A stretch of DNA of 64,000 bases from Aquatica leii (Eukaryota > Arthropoda > Insecta > Coleoptera > Lampyridae): assembly GCA_035610365.1 (NCBI GenBank), contig CM069432.1, positions 183,257,027 to 183,321,026 on the forward strand, written 5' to 3'. Below are positions 1-10,580 of this stretch, piece by piece. Position numbers and translations under genes: made by a program. Under the pieces are notes generated by a model that saw nothing but the letters and a program-made list of their open reading frames with translations, searched no databases and was not told where the DNA came from. Position 1 is the first letter of the stretch; every line of letters starts with the position of its first letter.

Positions 1-1527
1 TTGGCGCAAACTATTATAACCTGTTACGGATACCTATAGTGTCAAATGCATTTTTACGCACTTACACAGTCGAGACAATTTCATTAACTATTTTTCTTCT
101 ACTTTTAAACTTTATATGTTATTAAACAACAAAAAAAATTATATTGTAACGTAATGTTAATTTTTCACAGATAAATAGAATTTGTGTAAATTGTTTATAA
201 AAAATCAAAAAATTGAAATCTTTATTAGGAATAAACTTGAGAAAATATGTAACATATAATATCAATATTGGAATTTTTAAGTACCTAAACTATCAAATCA
301 ACATTAATCAATATTAATTAGATTTTTTATGGAATTGTGAAATCGTATGACTAAAACTAATACTAGTTCTTAACTACTATGCATGTAGTTTTTTGAACCG
401 TACTAAATATTTTATTTATAGTTTAAGTATTTCAAATGAAAGATATTTTTAAATATTTATAACAAAACACATTTATTCGTTTTTACTTTAATTGTTTGAA
501 ATGCTTTTTTTATTGTTTGCACATCTAAAACAAGCATTATTAAATTTTTTAATACCCTACTTTTTAAATGTTTATAAATTTGGGGAAACCTTTTCTTTTG
601 CTACTTGTTCTTTCTACTACAGTATTTGTTTAACTGTTCTTTATAAAAACATAAGCGATGTTAAATTTGGAGATTGAATAATTCATTAATTCAGCTGTTT
701 TTTTTTATTTTTTTTTCTCCAATGTGGTGTAAAGTTCTTGTAATTTGATTAAAATAGCAAAACGCGTATCTTGTTGAAAACACATTTTTTAAGACAGAAA
801 GCAAAATCTTTATAATATTTATTTAAAAAGGTCAGGTGCTAAAGTATCGCAACTAATAATTTGTCTTAATCATATTTTTATATTTAGGTATACATTATTA
901 ATAATGCTATTAATCTTTTAAAAAGTACTATTGTGTAGTACGTTAAATAATTACAAATAAAACGTATACTTGTTAAAGCTATAATTTGATGTGTTATTTC
1001 TATTTCTATTTAAGCTTCTATAGATTCTTAAATCATTTCTAAATAATAAAATTAAGCATTCAAACAAATATTATCAAAGCTTTTACTGATGCCACTTTTA
1101 GTGTCATTATTTAATTCAAACAACTAAAACAAAAAATGTAAAATTTCTTAGAAATCATATAAGAAAACTTTTGTATCGCAATTGTATTACATACTGTATC
1201 TAAATAGAGTCACAGACTAGATAAACCAACTTTAATTTAAAATTATTCTATTTTGATAACATAAACGAAATATGACAGCAGAGCCATTTTGTACTGTGAA
1301 TTCGCACTGTGGTTTCACTCTATAGAGCGATTTGCAAAAAATGCTTTTCGGCGAAGTTATTCAAGATGTTGAAAATTGTTACTATAGTAAAGTCCACATA
1401 CTCAAATATGATTTAGCATTTTTATTGTTTGAAGTTTCCACTGCAGTTTTACAGCACTTTGAAGTTAATCGTTTCGATTACTACCGAGGAAGATCAGCAC
1501 GTGTGCATTGAAAGTGCAGAGAAACAA
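1..1527. other. AT-rich DNA without a recognisable gene
   Basis: No open frame here resembles a known protein. The only long frame (492-677) has low-complexity, AT-driven composition. Nothing else could be supported up to the start of the inverted-repeat element at 1528. Confidence 0.6.
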
Positions 1528-1901
1528 CCCAGTAAACACAAAATTGATAATGTTTAGTAACAGTTTCAAAACAAAAAATTTATGATTCACCCTTGTTTCA
1601 AACATAAAAGAAACCTAACTGCAATAAAATAGCTATAAGTCCATCGCTGTTTCACTTATTTAAATCAGTATAGTTTCAAATCTGTTGCAAACTAAATGTT
1701 GCATTCGGTTTACGTTTTAAAAGCTTCGTTCTTGAACTGATACTAAATGATCGATACATGTATGATTTTTTTGTTTCAATAATGAACTAAAACAATTCAT
1801 TCAATAATATAATAATACATTTTCGAATGCACGTTTCAAATTTTATTGCACAATAAATATTTTTAAATACAATATCACATTGAGTTTTTTACATTTTGTA
1901 T

Positions 1902-1914
1902 ATTTCCTGGATGT
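1902..1914 (+). repeat. Target-site duplication, left copy
   Basis: The 13 bases ATTTCCTGGATGT recur exactly at 4490-4502, immediately outside the two ends of the Penelope-like element. This is the expected footprint of a staggered-cut retroelement insertion and it fixes the element ends at 1915 and 4489 (give or take one base). Confidence 0.85.
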
Positions 1915-2003
1915 ACTAACATTAGAATGTCTTCCGGGTTTGGACCGTGTCATAGTTGCAACCGAAGCTGCCAACGTTTCGCCCACTTTTGTAAGGGGCT
2001 TCA
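1915..2003 (-). repeat. Left terminal unit of Penelope-like copy A (inverted)
   Basis: Reverse complement of the right terminal unit of the same element. It carries GAAACG (as CGTTTC at 1975-1980), but CTGATGA is shortened to CTGA before the AGCCCC stem strand, so the ribozyme-like core seen at the right end is incomplete here. Confidence 0.75.
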
Positions 2004-2028
2004 GGGGATTAAGCAAACTAGGCGATAA

Positions 2029-4135
2029 TTAGACACCATTTTGAAACAACTCTTTTATCTTCATCTTGAGTTGGCCAACACTCTATCCCCGGATGATTGG
2101 AAATTCTTTGACAACATTACTTACCAGCAGTCTGATACCACTCTACGACTAACCACTGAAAGTCATCTCAAAAAGTTTCAATTATTGGAATCCAAGAATC
2201 GTAAAGTTTCTTCTACTACTAACTCAGTAAAGACGGTTGTTAATTTATCTAGTGTGGTCCTCACTTCAGAACAGGAATCGGTGCTCTCTAAGGGTTTGAA
2301 TTTTGCAGTTGCTCCCAAACGTATTCCTAAAGAAGATATTCTATGTCCTGTTGAGTCTTCTATAAGACATCTTCCTCGCCACATCTCAGATCCCAGTCGT
2401 ATAAACACTGGCAAAATCCTTGAATCATCTAAAATTCCTAAATCCAACATTTCTAAGTCGGAAGAGTCAGCTCTAAAAAGTCTTCGTAAGAACCCTGATA
2501 TTATTGTTCTTCCAGTCGACAAAGGCAACGCCACTGTAGTTTTGAACCAAATTGATTATGTTACGAAAATCAATTCTATTTTGTCTGAGGAAACTTACGC
2601 TCTTCTAACCCATAACTCCACTTCGAGGATTGAACGCGAGGTTAGCCAAATCATCAGATCTTCCAATCTACCTCTTGAAACTAAACGTCGACTTACCCCA
2701 TCAGATTCTAAACCACCTCGTCTATACGGACTTCCCAAAATTCACAAACAAGGTATTCCTTTTCGACCTATCGTTAGTACTATTCAATCTCCTACTTACA
2801 AGCTAGCCAAGTTCTTGTCCAACATTCTTTGCGAGTTTACAGGTGAAACCTCTTCTCACATCCTCAACTCTCAGCATTTTATTCAACGTCTAGAAACTAT
2901 AAAACTTGAACCCCAAGATCTTCTCGTGAGCTTTGATGTTACTTCACTTTTTACTAAAGTTCCTATTAAGGATTCGCTTATTATCGTCAAACAGATTCTG
3001 TCTCAACATGGCAAGGACTTGAGTTTGGTTCCTCTTATTGAAAAGTGTCTATCCTCTACTTACTTCCAATTTGATAATAAGTTTTACGAACAAGTTTCTA
3101 GTGCTGCTATGGGTTCTCCTCTATCACCTGTTGTAGCTAACATTTTTATGGAATCATTTGAAACGGTTGCTTTGGAATCATCAATATTAAAACCTAAAGT
3201 GTGGTTTAGATATGTTGACGACACGTTTATTGTTTGGTCTCATGGTCATCTTGAATTGTCTAAGTTTCTTGATCATCTTAACAACTAACACTTAGATATC
3301 AAATTTACTATGGAAATCGAAAGTAATGGTTCTCTTCCATTTCTTGACGTTCTTGTGACTCGTAAGCCCAATGGACTTCTGGGCCATTCTGTTTATCGCA
3401 AACCCACCCATACGGACAGATACCTTCATGCTTCGTCTCATCATCATCCTGCACAGAAACGCTCTGTTATTGAATCTTTGGTCCATCGTGCCTTTTCTAT
3501 TTGTCAACCTGAGAATCTAGACTCAGAACTCCGTCATCTTACTAGAACCTTAGTGAACAATGGTTATGTAAAGCGAGATATTCATAGAGTTATTAATCGT
3601 CGTTTACATCCACGTACTCAATTACCTAAGGACATTTCTACTCCCGAATCCAACCCGAAATTGGCCTTTTTACCCTACATTCACAAGGTTACAGATCAAA
3701 TAGGGAAACTCCTTCGTAAGAATGGTATTAAACCCATATTCAACTCGACAGGCAAAATCTCTCAGATTCTTCCTTCTCCCAAAGACAAATTTCCTACGCT
3801 TTCATCTCAAGGTGTATACCAAATTCCCTGTTCTTGTGGTTTAGTCTACATTGGTGAAACATTTTACTACAGGTCACAAGATAGATTTTGATAATGTTTC
3901 GTTGATTGCCAAATCTCCATTCTTTTTCAACAGGAAATTCCGAGAAAGCATAGAAATCATCAAACACCCCAATAACTTCAATCGCGATCATGGTTTCGAA
4001 CTATCCCCTCTTTGGTTCCCGGTTATTAGTCATTTATCAAAAACACGCCCCCTAGCAACCGTAACCCAATCATGGTCGAGCTTAATCACCCGTGACGATC
4101 CTTTTCCTTTAAATACGGAGACTGTTTCTTCTTAA
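2029..4135 (+). pseudogene. Penelope-like reverse transcriptase / GIY-YIG endonuclease, disrupted
   Basis: The frame opens after a stop at 2026 and has no ATG at its beginning, so the N-terminus may be slightly short. Counting from 2041, the visible blocks are PVDKGNATVV (about residue 160), PRLYGLPKIHK, motif A SFDVTSLF (Asp near residue 299), motif B AAMGSPLSPVVAN, and motif C YVDD (Asp 393-394); all reverse transcriptase motifs are intact. A TAA at 3286-3288 interrupts the frame (HLNN-stop-HLDIKFTMEIE), and it then continues in phase to GVYQIPCSCGLVYIGET, the start of the GIY-YIG domain. After about 3866 the middle of the endonuclease is missing, and a shifted frame resumes at TGHKIDFDN (about 3869-4135). 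The host-independent role would be target-primed reverse transcription; this copy should not encode a working endonuclease. Confidence 0.9.
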
Positions 4136-4363
4136 GTCACTTCTACGGAGTTTAGAATCTGGCTTGGTTCACAAGTTGATTACCTAACTCGGTAGTGGTT
4201 TTTTTTTTGTTAGATTTTCGTTTGCTTTTTCAGGTTATCGTTTTCTTTCTTACCTTTTCATAGTTTAGGTTATGGCTTGTTTTACAAGTGGATAACCTAA
4301 CTTTTGAGAAGTTCTTAGTTAGATTTCGATTGCTTGTTTGAGTTTTGCGATTTATCTCACGCC

Positions 4364-4424
4364 CTGATGAAGCCCCTTACGAAAGTGGGCGGAACGTTGG
4401 CAGCTTCGGTTGCAACTATGACAC
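4364..4424 (+). ncRNA. Hammerhead-ribozyme-like motif, Penelope family 1 copy A
   Basis: CTGATGA (4364-4370) is followed by a stem II with GCCC (4372-4375) pairing GGGC (4387-4390). GGAACG then stands where the core would be GAAACG, followed by a hairpin GCAGC-TTCG-GTTGC. Hammerhead motifs are known in the terminal repeats of Penelope-like elements. Two departures from the canonical core are visible: an extra A between CTGATGA and the stem, and the A-to-G change. The motif may therefore be inactive here. Confidence 0.5.
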
Positions 4425-4489
4425 GGTTCAAACCTGGAAGACATTCTAATGTTAGTATAGATTCCGGCCGTGAAAACCTTCGCTATTAC
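4364..4489 (+). repeat. Right terminal unit of Penelope-like copy A
   Basis: Matches copies at 7101-7229 and 16266-16383. It ends in a tail ATTCCGGCCGTGAAAACC then TTCGCTATTAC. The same tail ends the other two copies, so this is the fixed 3' end of the family. Confidence 0.75.
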
Positions 4490-4502
4490 ATTTCCTGGAT
4501 GT
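4490..4502 (+). repeat. Target-site duplication, right copy
   Basis: Exact 13-base copy of 1902-1914, abutting the 3' end of the Penelope-like element. Confidence 0.85.
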
Positions 4503-5382
4503 GGTCTTTTCACGGAAGCCTCGAAAACTGCATCAGTTACTGTTGGGTAGCAACTTGTAACCGCATCTGTAACATAGAAATAAATATTTCATTTATATAC
4601 ATACATAATCATAGAGTTACACAAAATTAATTACATTTTTTTAATCAAAAACAACACAAACTTTATATAAATATCACTTTAGCAATTATAAGAAAGTCAT
4701 AAAAACACTGTGAATACCTTTAGCTGTACATAATCGTATAGAAAACTTCAAGAATTGAACTGTAATTATAAATCCTAAAGTATCATCAGATTTACGCAAT
4801 AATCTACCTTAACGCAACCATGTGTGTTATTTTACATTTTTTTATATAAATTAAAACATGATACAAACAGAAATGATAATAATATCGATTACATTTATGG
4901 ATTATAATAAAATGTTTTGACTTACCGTTTATTGTTCCATTTCGTAATTGTACGCACAGCATCACTTATCAAACTGCAACCGAACAAGTGAAAAGATATC
5001 AATTTGCAGCGCAAGCGTTGACGACAGTAATCAAAAGTATAGCAACGACTAATACTGACTAATCACAAAGAATTCGTTTTTCCTTGAACGATTCTACTGT
5101 TTTGAAAATAATTCAATCTTATTTAATCGATCTTTAAACAATTCTAGTTATTCAAAAAATATTCGGTTTTAATAAAACAGTTTATAGACGGTTGCTGATT
5201 CTGGGATAAAAATTGCAAGTACTGAAACGGTTTAAAACTGATTGTAAAAAATCGGAACTCTTTCAATTTATTCACTGTCAGTTACATGTAAATGATATAA
5301 AAATGGAACTAACACAAAACAACGTAATGAAACAATTGTTTTAATTTTATGACTGTAACAGTTTCTATCTGTGTTTACTGGG

Positions 5383-6249
5383 AAGCTAATAATATTTCAA
5401 GCGTTACTAATTTGTTTTATGTCACTGTAACAAGCGTTCTCTTACTTTTTGGAACTGCAATTTTTAGTTAAAAAAATGTATTCGTTTATTTTGTAGAATG
5501 CTTTCTTTGTACCCGTGTTGAAAATGAAATAATAACTTTGCCCGAGCCAAGTTATTTACCACATCTAAAAGGTAATATATCTACTTATAAAATGCACTGA
5601 AATTCACACTGCATTTCATTACGTTTCTATATGAAAATTAAGAAATTCTAAACTGGAGCGTATTACGAATAACTTAAATGTTTCCGATATACTTTTTCAA
5701 TAACAGGAAGAAAATGAAAGTCTATGTACGCCTTCCAAAGTACATTATAATTAGTACAAAATGTCTAGAAAAAAATGTCAATATTATTGTTTACATTGCT
5801 ACTGCATGGCGCACATATAGAAATATCTTTTTTATCTATTACATCTTGTTGTAATTTGTGGCATACACCGCATATAATATTGAAAAACATTTCTAAATAA
5901 TAAGATAAGAAACACCATAAGCAACTACAACCCTATTGGTTATTGCAATAATAAATAACATCAAAACAACTACAAATCCATATTTGTCATAATTTTTTTG
6001 TGATTGTATCTAAATATTGATATTACTTTTATAAATTAAAAAATATAAAAGGTAACACAAGACGTACATACTATTAGTTTGCAAAAACTTGTACTACATT
6101 GAGCATCGTTTACAATCGAAATTATTAATCATTTTAACTCATTTTAAAACAAAATAAATTTAAACCATGACAGGCTCTATAAATATTAATAAACGCGAGT
6201 TATGTGTTAATTTCATTGAGCATGGAAAGCACATAAGTACAGCGCATAG
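5383..6249. other. AT-rich DNA without a recognisable gene
   Basis: No supported gene, RNA or terminal-repeat structure was seen between the inverted-repeat element and the ORF near 6300. Confidence 0.5.
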
Positions 6250-6735
6250 ATACATTTTTTAAAGTTTCCTGCTTTAACTGAATCGAATCACACTTGCGTT
6301 ATTGTAAAAACTCAAAAATATTTGTTACCGGAATTTGTAGAACGATGGAATAAAGTCAGAAGATCTAAAGACACATTTTTGACAATATATGCTGAGTGGC
6401 TGATTGGAAATTACGCAGTAAAGCTCGATGCAAAGAAGGCACCATCTACATCATCTACAATGAAACGAGGAAAACCATACAAGGATTATGAATTATCATC
6501 GGACAGAAGCCAAAACGGAAAAGCCGTTAGACTATTTCGAAAATTTGGACGGGATTATATTCACTATTTTTATGTACAAGGAATAAAATCAATTGAAGAA
6601 TCTAAGCATGCCGCCATTATTGACCAGCTACGTTCTATGTCGACGGAAGAAAAGCTGTCTTTGGTGCCTTACTTTAATGACAAATTTCTAGTAATCTTAC
6701 TGGATTTAGATTTAAGTAAACAACAATATGAATGA
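6250..6735 (+). pseudogene. Exon-like ORF of an uncharacterised repeat-associated protein
   Basis: Open from 6250 after a stop at 6247, with recognisable protein from about 6310 (TQKYLLPEFVERWNKV) to a stop at 6733-6735. There is no ATG near the start; the first in-frame candidate is a TTG. The pattern of a short LLPE..ERW.KV region followed by RGKP.KDYE.SSDRS recalls N-terminal parts of multicopy uncharacterised proteins in insects and cnidarians (GRP.K.FE..S.RSKRR), remembered rather than searched. It lies 1.2 kb upstream of a CACTA-like transposase on the same strand and just before a Penelope fragment. It may be a 5' exon of a DNA-transposon gene or an unrelated repeat. No catalytic motif is visible. 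Confidence 0.4.
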
Positions 6736-6817
6736 AACCTTAAAAATGTGTTACAGATAAAAGTCTTAATTTGTTTCCAGCATACAAGAAAGTGCTAAAA
6801 GCGAAAAAGTTGTGCTA

Positions 6818-7229
6818 TCCCCTTTTTGGTTCCCAGTCATTAGTCATTTATCGAAAACACGCCCCTTAGCAACCGTAACCCAATTAGAGTCGAGTGACAA
6901 TCCTTCTCCTTTATATACGGAGACTATTTCTTCTTAAATCACTTTGTTAGATTTTCGTTTGCTTTTTTCAGTTATCGCTTTTTTTCTTACCTTTTCAGAG
7001 TTTAGATTATGGCTTGTTTCACAAGTTGATAACCTAACTTTTGAGAAGTTTTTAGTTAAATTTCGGTTGCTCGTTTGAGTTTTGCGATTTATCTCACGCT
7101 CTGATGAAGCCCTTTACGAAAGTGGACGAAACGTTGGCAACTTCGGTTACAACAACAATGACACTGTCCAAACCCAGAAAACATTCTTATCGTAGTATAA
7201 ATTCTGGCCGTGGAAGTCTTCGCTATTAC
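6818..7229 (+). mobile_element. Penelope-like family 1, copy B (5'-truncated 3' fragment)
   Basis: Aligns with about 4002-4489 of copy A: the end of the reading frame (CTATCCCC..TTTGGTTCCC), the 3' non-coding stretch with small deletions, and the terminal unit ending in CTTCGCTATTAC at 7229. The 5' end is truncated at about 6818, and no convincing target duplication was found. It differs from copy A at many sites, so the two are not recent duplicates. Confidence 0.8.
7101..7150 (+). ncRNA. Hammerhead-ribozyme-like motif, Penelope family 1 copy B
   Basis: CTGATGA (7101-7107), stem strands GCCC (7109-7112) and GGAC (7124-7127) with one mismatch, then GAAACG (7128-7133) in its consensus form. 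The extra A after CTGATGA is shared with copy A. Confidence 0.45.
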
Positions 7230-7921
7230 AATTATTTAGTTGTTTTATTTTATTGGCTTAACAATGTGGAATGGAAATTAGAATTTTTACATTAATTTCT
7301 AGTAAGTGAATTTTGTTATCTTAATATGGTGTTAGATAAAATTTAAATTTGTTACAATACTTTTGATTTCATGACAACTTTGTTTTTTATGTAAAAATTG
7401 CATAATATTAAAAACGTAACGACGCAATATAAATGACTTGTGATATAATGCTATATAACCCACAAATTGAAATTACAATGTTATTCCATTTACAGGTAAG
7501 TATAAATGTATTAAATTACTGTTAAATAACAATTTAAAGTAGAGGTGTAAAACAACAGGCAAGAAAAGCATACTTATCGCACACCTTTGCGTCAGTCGTA
7601 ACAAAACATTTTTGTAGTTATTGATTTTTATAGATATGCATTTCTTACTGCATAAAATTTTCTAGAATTATGTTCACTTTTTTTTCAAAAACCTATGGTA
7701 AGCAATACACAAGTACGTGTGTAGTGTCAATATAGTCAACCAAGTATATGCTTCAAGTCCTTTTACAAAAAAGCAATTTTATTCATAGATATGTACAACT
7801 ATACCACCTGTTAGGGTAAAGGGTAAAAAGGATTTTTATATAATAGCTGCCATTACTTGTTAAGCAACAGTTCTTAAAGCAAGGTAAGGCATATTTAACT
7901 TTGTTTTGAATTATTGTCATT

Positions 7922-9868
7922 ATGTGTAAGAATTGGACAAGTATTACCAGACGACAACGTCATAGGCGTATAAATAAACGAATAAATAACGTTATAAACA
8001 ATCAAACTTCAACTAATCACGCAGATTCAACTTATTCAAATTATATAGAATCTTTAGAAATGGTGCAACCAATTGGTGTTAACAAAATTCAAGTTCAAAG
8101 TAATAATTCTACAGACTATTCTTGTACGGATAGCGATGACTACTCGTCAGAATCATTTAAGTTTACCGATATAAAGTTAGATTTAGTAGATTGGAGTCAC
8201 AAGTATAATGTGAATCTGCAATGTTTTAGTTCTCTTCTAAAAATTTTAAGAAATTATGATCATAATGTATCGGTTGACGCTAGAACTCTCGTTAATACTC
8301 CAACGACTTGTCCAAATTCTAAATTCCTTGTTTCTGGCAGCTATTGTCATTTAGGATTACAACAAGGGATATTAGATGCCTTGGCAAAAAGCACTATTAA
8401 CAATATACCCCAATGTATTTTTTTAAATATTAATATAGACGGCTTGCCATTTACAAAAAGTTCAAATCAGCAATTTTGGCCAATTTTAGCAAATATTTAT
8501 AAGATTCATGTACCTCCGTTTGTTATAGGATTTTTTTATGGATACAGCAAACCGAACAATTTGAACGCTTATTTAGAATATTTTGGAAACGAGTGTTTAA
8601 TATTAACTCGCGAAGGAATTCTTTTCAGAAATGTCAAAATTGAATTAAAAATTAGATCATTTATTTGTGACGCGCCAACAAAATCATTCATAACGCAGAC
8701 AAAAGGGAATCCTTACTTTGGATGCGGTAAATGCATAACTGAAGGCATATTTGTTAATAATAAAATGTCATACAGAGAAGTATCTGCCTTGTTACGAACC
8801 AATATTGATTTTAAAAATAGTACTCAAACTGAACATCATAAAGGAAAATCTATATTAGAAAAATTTAACATTGAAATGGTATGAGTTTTCCTCTCGATTA
8901 CTTAATGCACTTCATTTGCTTAGAAGTCACAAAAAAAATTATTAATTTTTGGATAACCGGTGCATTTTAAGCTCGTTTAAATACAAAACAAAGTCTGATT
9001 TCTAGTAAGCTATTGTCATTAAAATGTCAAATTCCACGAGAATTTTGTAGAAGGCCTCGTTCATTGAACAAAGTATATTGCTGGAAAGCTACAGAATTCC
9101 GTCAATTTTTAATTTATACAGGAGTTTATGTTATAAAAAATATTATCAAATTAGAAATTTATACTCATTTTCTAACACCATCATGTGCAATCAGAATTTT
9201 AATGTGTGCTGTTCTATTTTCAAATTACGAATCATACGCAAAAGAATTGCTAAGTCACTTTGTTAAAGTTTTTCCTTTGCTTTACGGTAAGGAAAACGTA
9301 TCATATAACGTACACAACACAATAATACATTTAGTAGATGATGTTAAACGTTATGGACCCTTAGATTCATTTAGTTTTTTTTCATTTAAAAATTTCATGA
9401 GACAAATTAAAAAAATTATACGAAAACACGAAAAACCATTGCAACAAATATATAAACGAACCCAAGAGTTACAAATATGTAGTAAATTTGAAGGTTATAA
9501 AAAAAAGAAAAAAACGATTTAATATTAAAAGAACTCAATAAAACTATAAATGCTATACACGTATTAATTTATAATGCGTTTTTTGCGGTAATTCATGCGA
9601 CGATTGTATTTTATTAAATTCTGATAAATATTTTTTTTTCGAATACGTAGTTTTAGGAAATAAAATTATCACTTTAAAAGGCGGATTATTTGAGACCGTT
9701 AGCAATTATTTTATAGAACCTTGTGATAGCGATCATCTAGGATTAAACCGTTGCTCAAATTTAAATAATGAATTATTTAGTATAACATTAAATGATATTA
9801 AAAAAAAGTGCTTTAAAATAGAATTAATAGAAAATGACCGTTACCTGCTTATTCCGCTTATACATTAA
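7922..9868 (+). pseudogene. CACTA/EnSpm-like transposase, broken
   Basis: Three frames together make one protein. The first (7922-8884) has a Ser/Asn-rich start, then CFSSLLKILRNY..DARTLVNTP, NINIDGLPFTKSSNQQFWPI, a second acidic motif ICDAPTKSF and a CGKC zinc-knuckle-like pair. Near 8880 the frame shifts and continues as FPLDYLMHFICLEV, meets a TAA at about 8969, and runs on to 9522 with EFCRRPRSL and YCWKATEFRQFLIYTG. A third frame (9596-9868) gives the C-terminus from CDDCILL to a final IPLIH-stop. This motif order is that of the multicopy animal transposase-domain proteins related to plant Tnp2/Transposase_21. At least two frameshifts and one stop make it inactive. The CACTA assignment is by motif memory. 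Confidence 0.7.
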
Positions 9869-10000
9869 TCTTTAGGTTTCTTTATTAAGTAATAAGTTAA
9901 CTAAATCGTTAAAAATCTCTTAAATTTGTTTTATTAGTGTTTTAACTAAAGTATAGTACATAAGTTATTGTTTAAAATTAGAATAGAATGTTATAAAATA

Positions 10001-10221
10001 TTTAAAATTATAAGCGACTTTCGGCTTAGACCGCGTCGTAGTAAAACACCCAGACTTAGGCTTGGTCATAGTCTCTTCTTGAGAGCCAAAACAAGAAGTA
10101 GAACTTGGCCTTTGCCGTATTGTCGTTCGTGAACCCAAACAAACTGACGTTTCGCAAGACATTGCAGCTTGCATCTTCAGAGTGGTAAATGTCACTGACG
10201 GCTGTCGCTTATAATTTTAAA
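10001..10221 (-). mobile_element. 221-bp Penelope-type mini-element, family 2
   Basis: It is bounded by perfect 18-bp inverted ends, TTTAAAATTATAAGCGAC at 10001-10018 and its reverse complement at 10204-10221. Read on the minus strand it carries CTGAAGA (10174-10180), a five-pair stem CTTGC/GCAAG (10168-10172 with 10154-10158) and GAAAC (10149-10153). Its end GCCGAAAGTCGCTTATAAT parallels the GGCCGTGGAAGCC..TTCGCTATTAC tail of family 1. There is no coding capacity and no target duplication could be seen. It separates the transposase relic from the DUF4806-like relic. Confidence 0.55.
10149..10180 (-). ncRNA. Hammerhead-ribozyme-like motif, Penelope family 2
   Basis: Minus strand CTGAAGA, one extra base, a perfect five-pair stem II (GCAAG with CTTGC, nine-base loop), then GAAAC. 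Position 7 of the hammerhead core tolerates any base, so CTGAAGA fits. Downstream, GTC-A-GTTTG pairs with CGAAC-GAC to form a stem III-like hairpin. Confidence 0.5.
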
Positions 10222-10580
10222 CATAACAACCGCGAAAGCTTAAGATTCTGTTATAAAATAGTCAAATGTACTTATATGTATATTTTAGATGTATCTTTTG
10301 GTCGCATTTATTCTATCAAACAGCATATCTGTGGTGCCAGAAAATTGGTTATTTTCTAGTCACATTTGCTACTGGCCCATAAAAGATGCTACAAAACATA
10401 TCAAAGAAAAAACGGCACCAATACATGATTCATGACGTAAATGTAATATAAAAGTATTCTGTCATCCAAACGGCAATCCTAGACGATATAGTACATATTT
10501 TATTATTACTATTGTTATATTCTAATTAAAAAAATTATATTTTAGTTATTTACGATTTAGCAAATTCTAGAATTTCCGAG

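Larger units (their letters stand above)
1915..4489 (+). mobile_element. Penelope-like retroelement, family 1, copy A (near full length)
   Basis: A 2.57-kb insertion flanked by a 13-bp duplication. Its order is a left terminal unit in inverted orientation (1915-2003), a reverse transcriptase plus GIY-YIG endonuclease reading frame (2029-4135), a 3' non-coding stretch, and a right terminal unit (4364-4489) ending in CTTCGCTATTAC. The left unit is the reverse complement of about 4375-4457. Terminal repeats in either orientation are typical of Penelope-like elements. One stop and an internal deletion in the endonuclease make this copy non-autonomous. It lies inside the element at 1528-5382, so it is the younger of the two. 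Confidence 0.85.
1528..5382. mobile_element. Candidate non-autonomous inverted-repeat element split by a Penelope-like insertion
   Basis: The 13-base end CCCAGTAAACACA (1528-1540) recurs as its exact reverse complement at 5370-5382. Both ends continue into a subterminal GTAACAGTTTC or GAAACTGTTAC motif. Removing the 2.57-kb Penelope-like element nested between them leaves about 1.28 kb of non-coding DNA, a plausible size for a non-autonomous DNA transposon. No clear target-site duplication flanks it, so the superfamily is not assigned. The subterminal style resembles the element at 14657-16166. The pairing could be chance, but 13 exact bases plus a shared subterminal motif make that less likely. 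Confidence 0.4.

Noticed and set aside
2178..2534. 118-residue minus-strand frame
   Set aside because: Antisense shadow of the Penelope reverse transcriptase frame.
4334..4630. 98-residue frame over the right Penelope terminus
   Set aside because: It runs across the terminal repeat, the target duplication and flanking DNA, so it cannot be a natural gene.
7491..7504. Zero-length exon / recursive splice site (TTTACAG followed directly by GTAAGTATA)
   Set aside because: AGGTAAGT is expected about twice by chance in both strands of a window with this composition, and another occurs on the minus strand near 36865. The pyrimidine tract is weak.
9965..10195. Minus-strand 76-residue frame
   Set aside because: It is the accidental translation of the 221-bp Penelope-type mini-element, which has no coding family resemblance.
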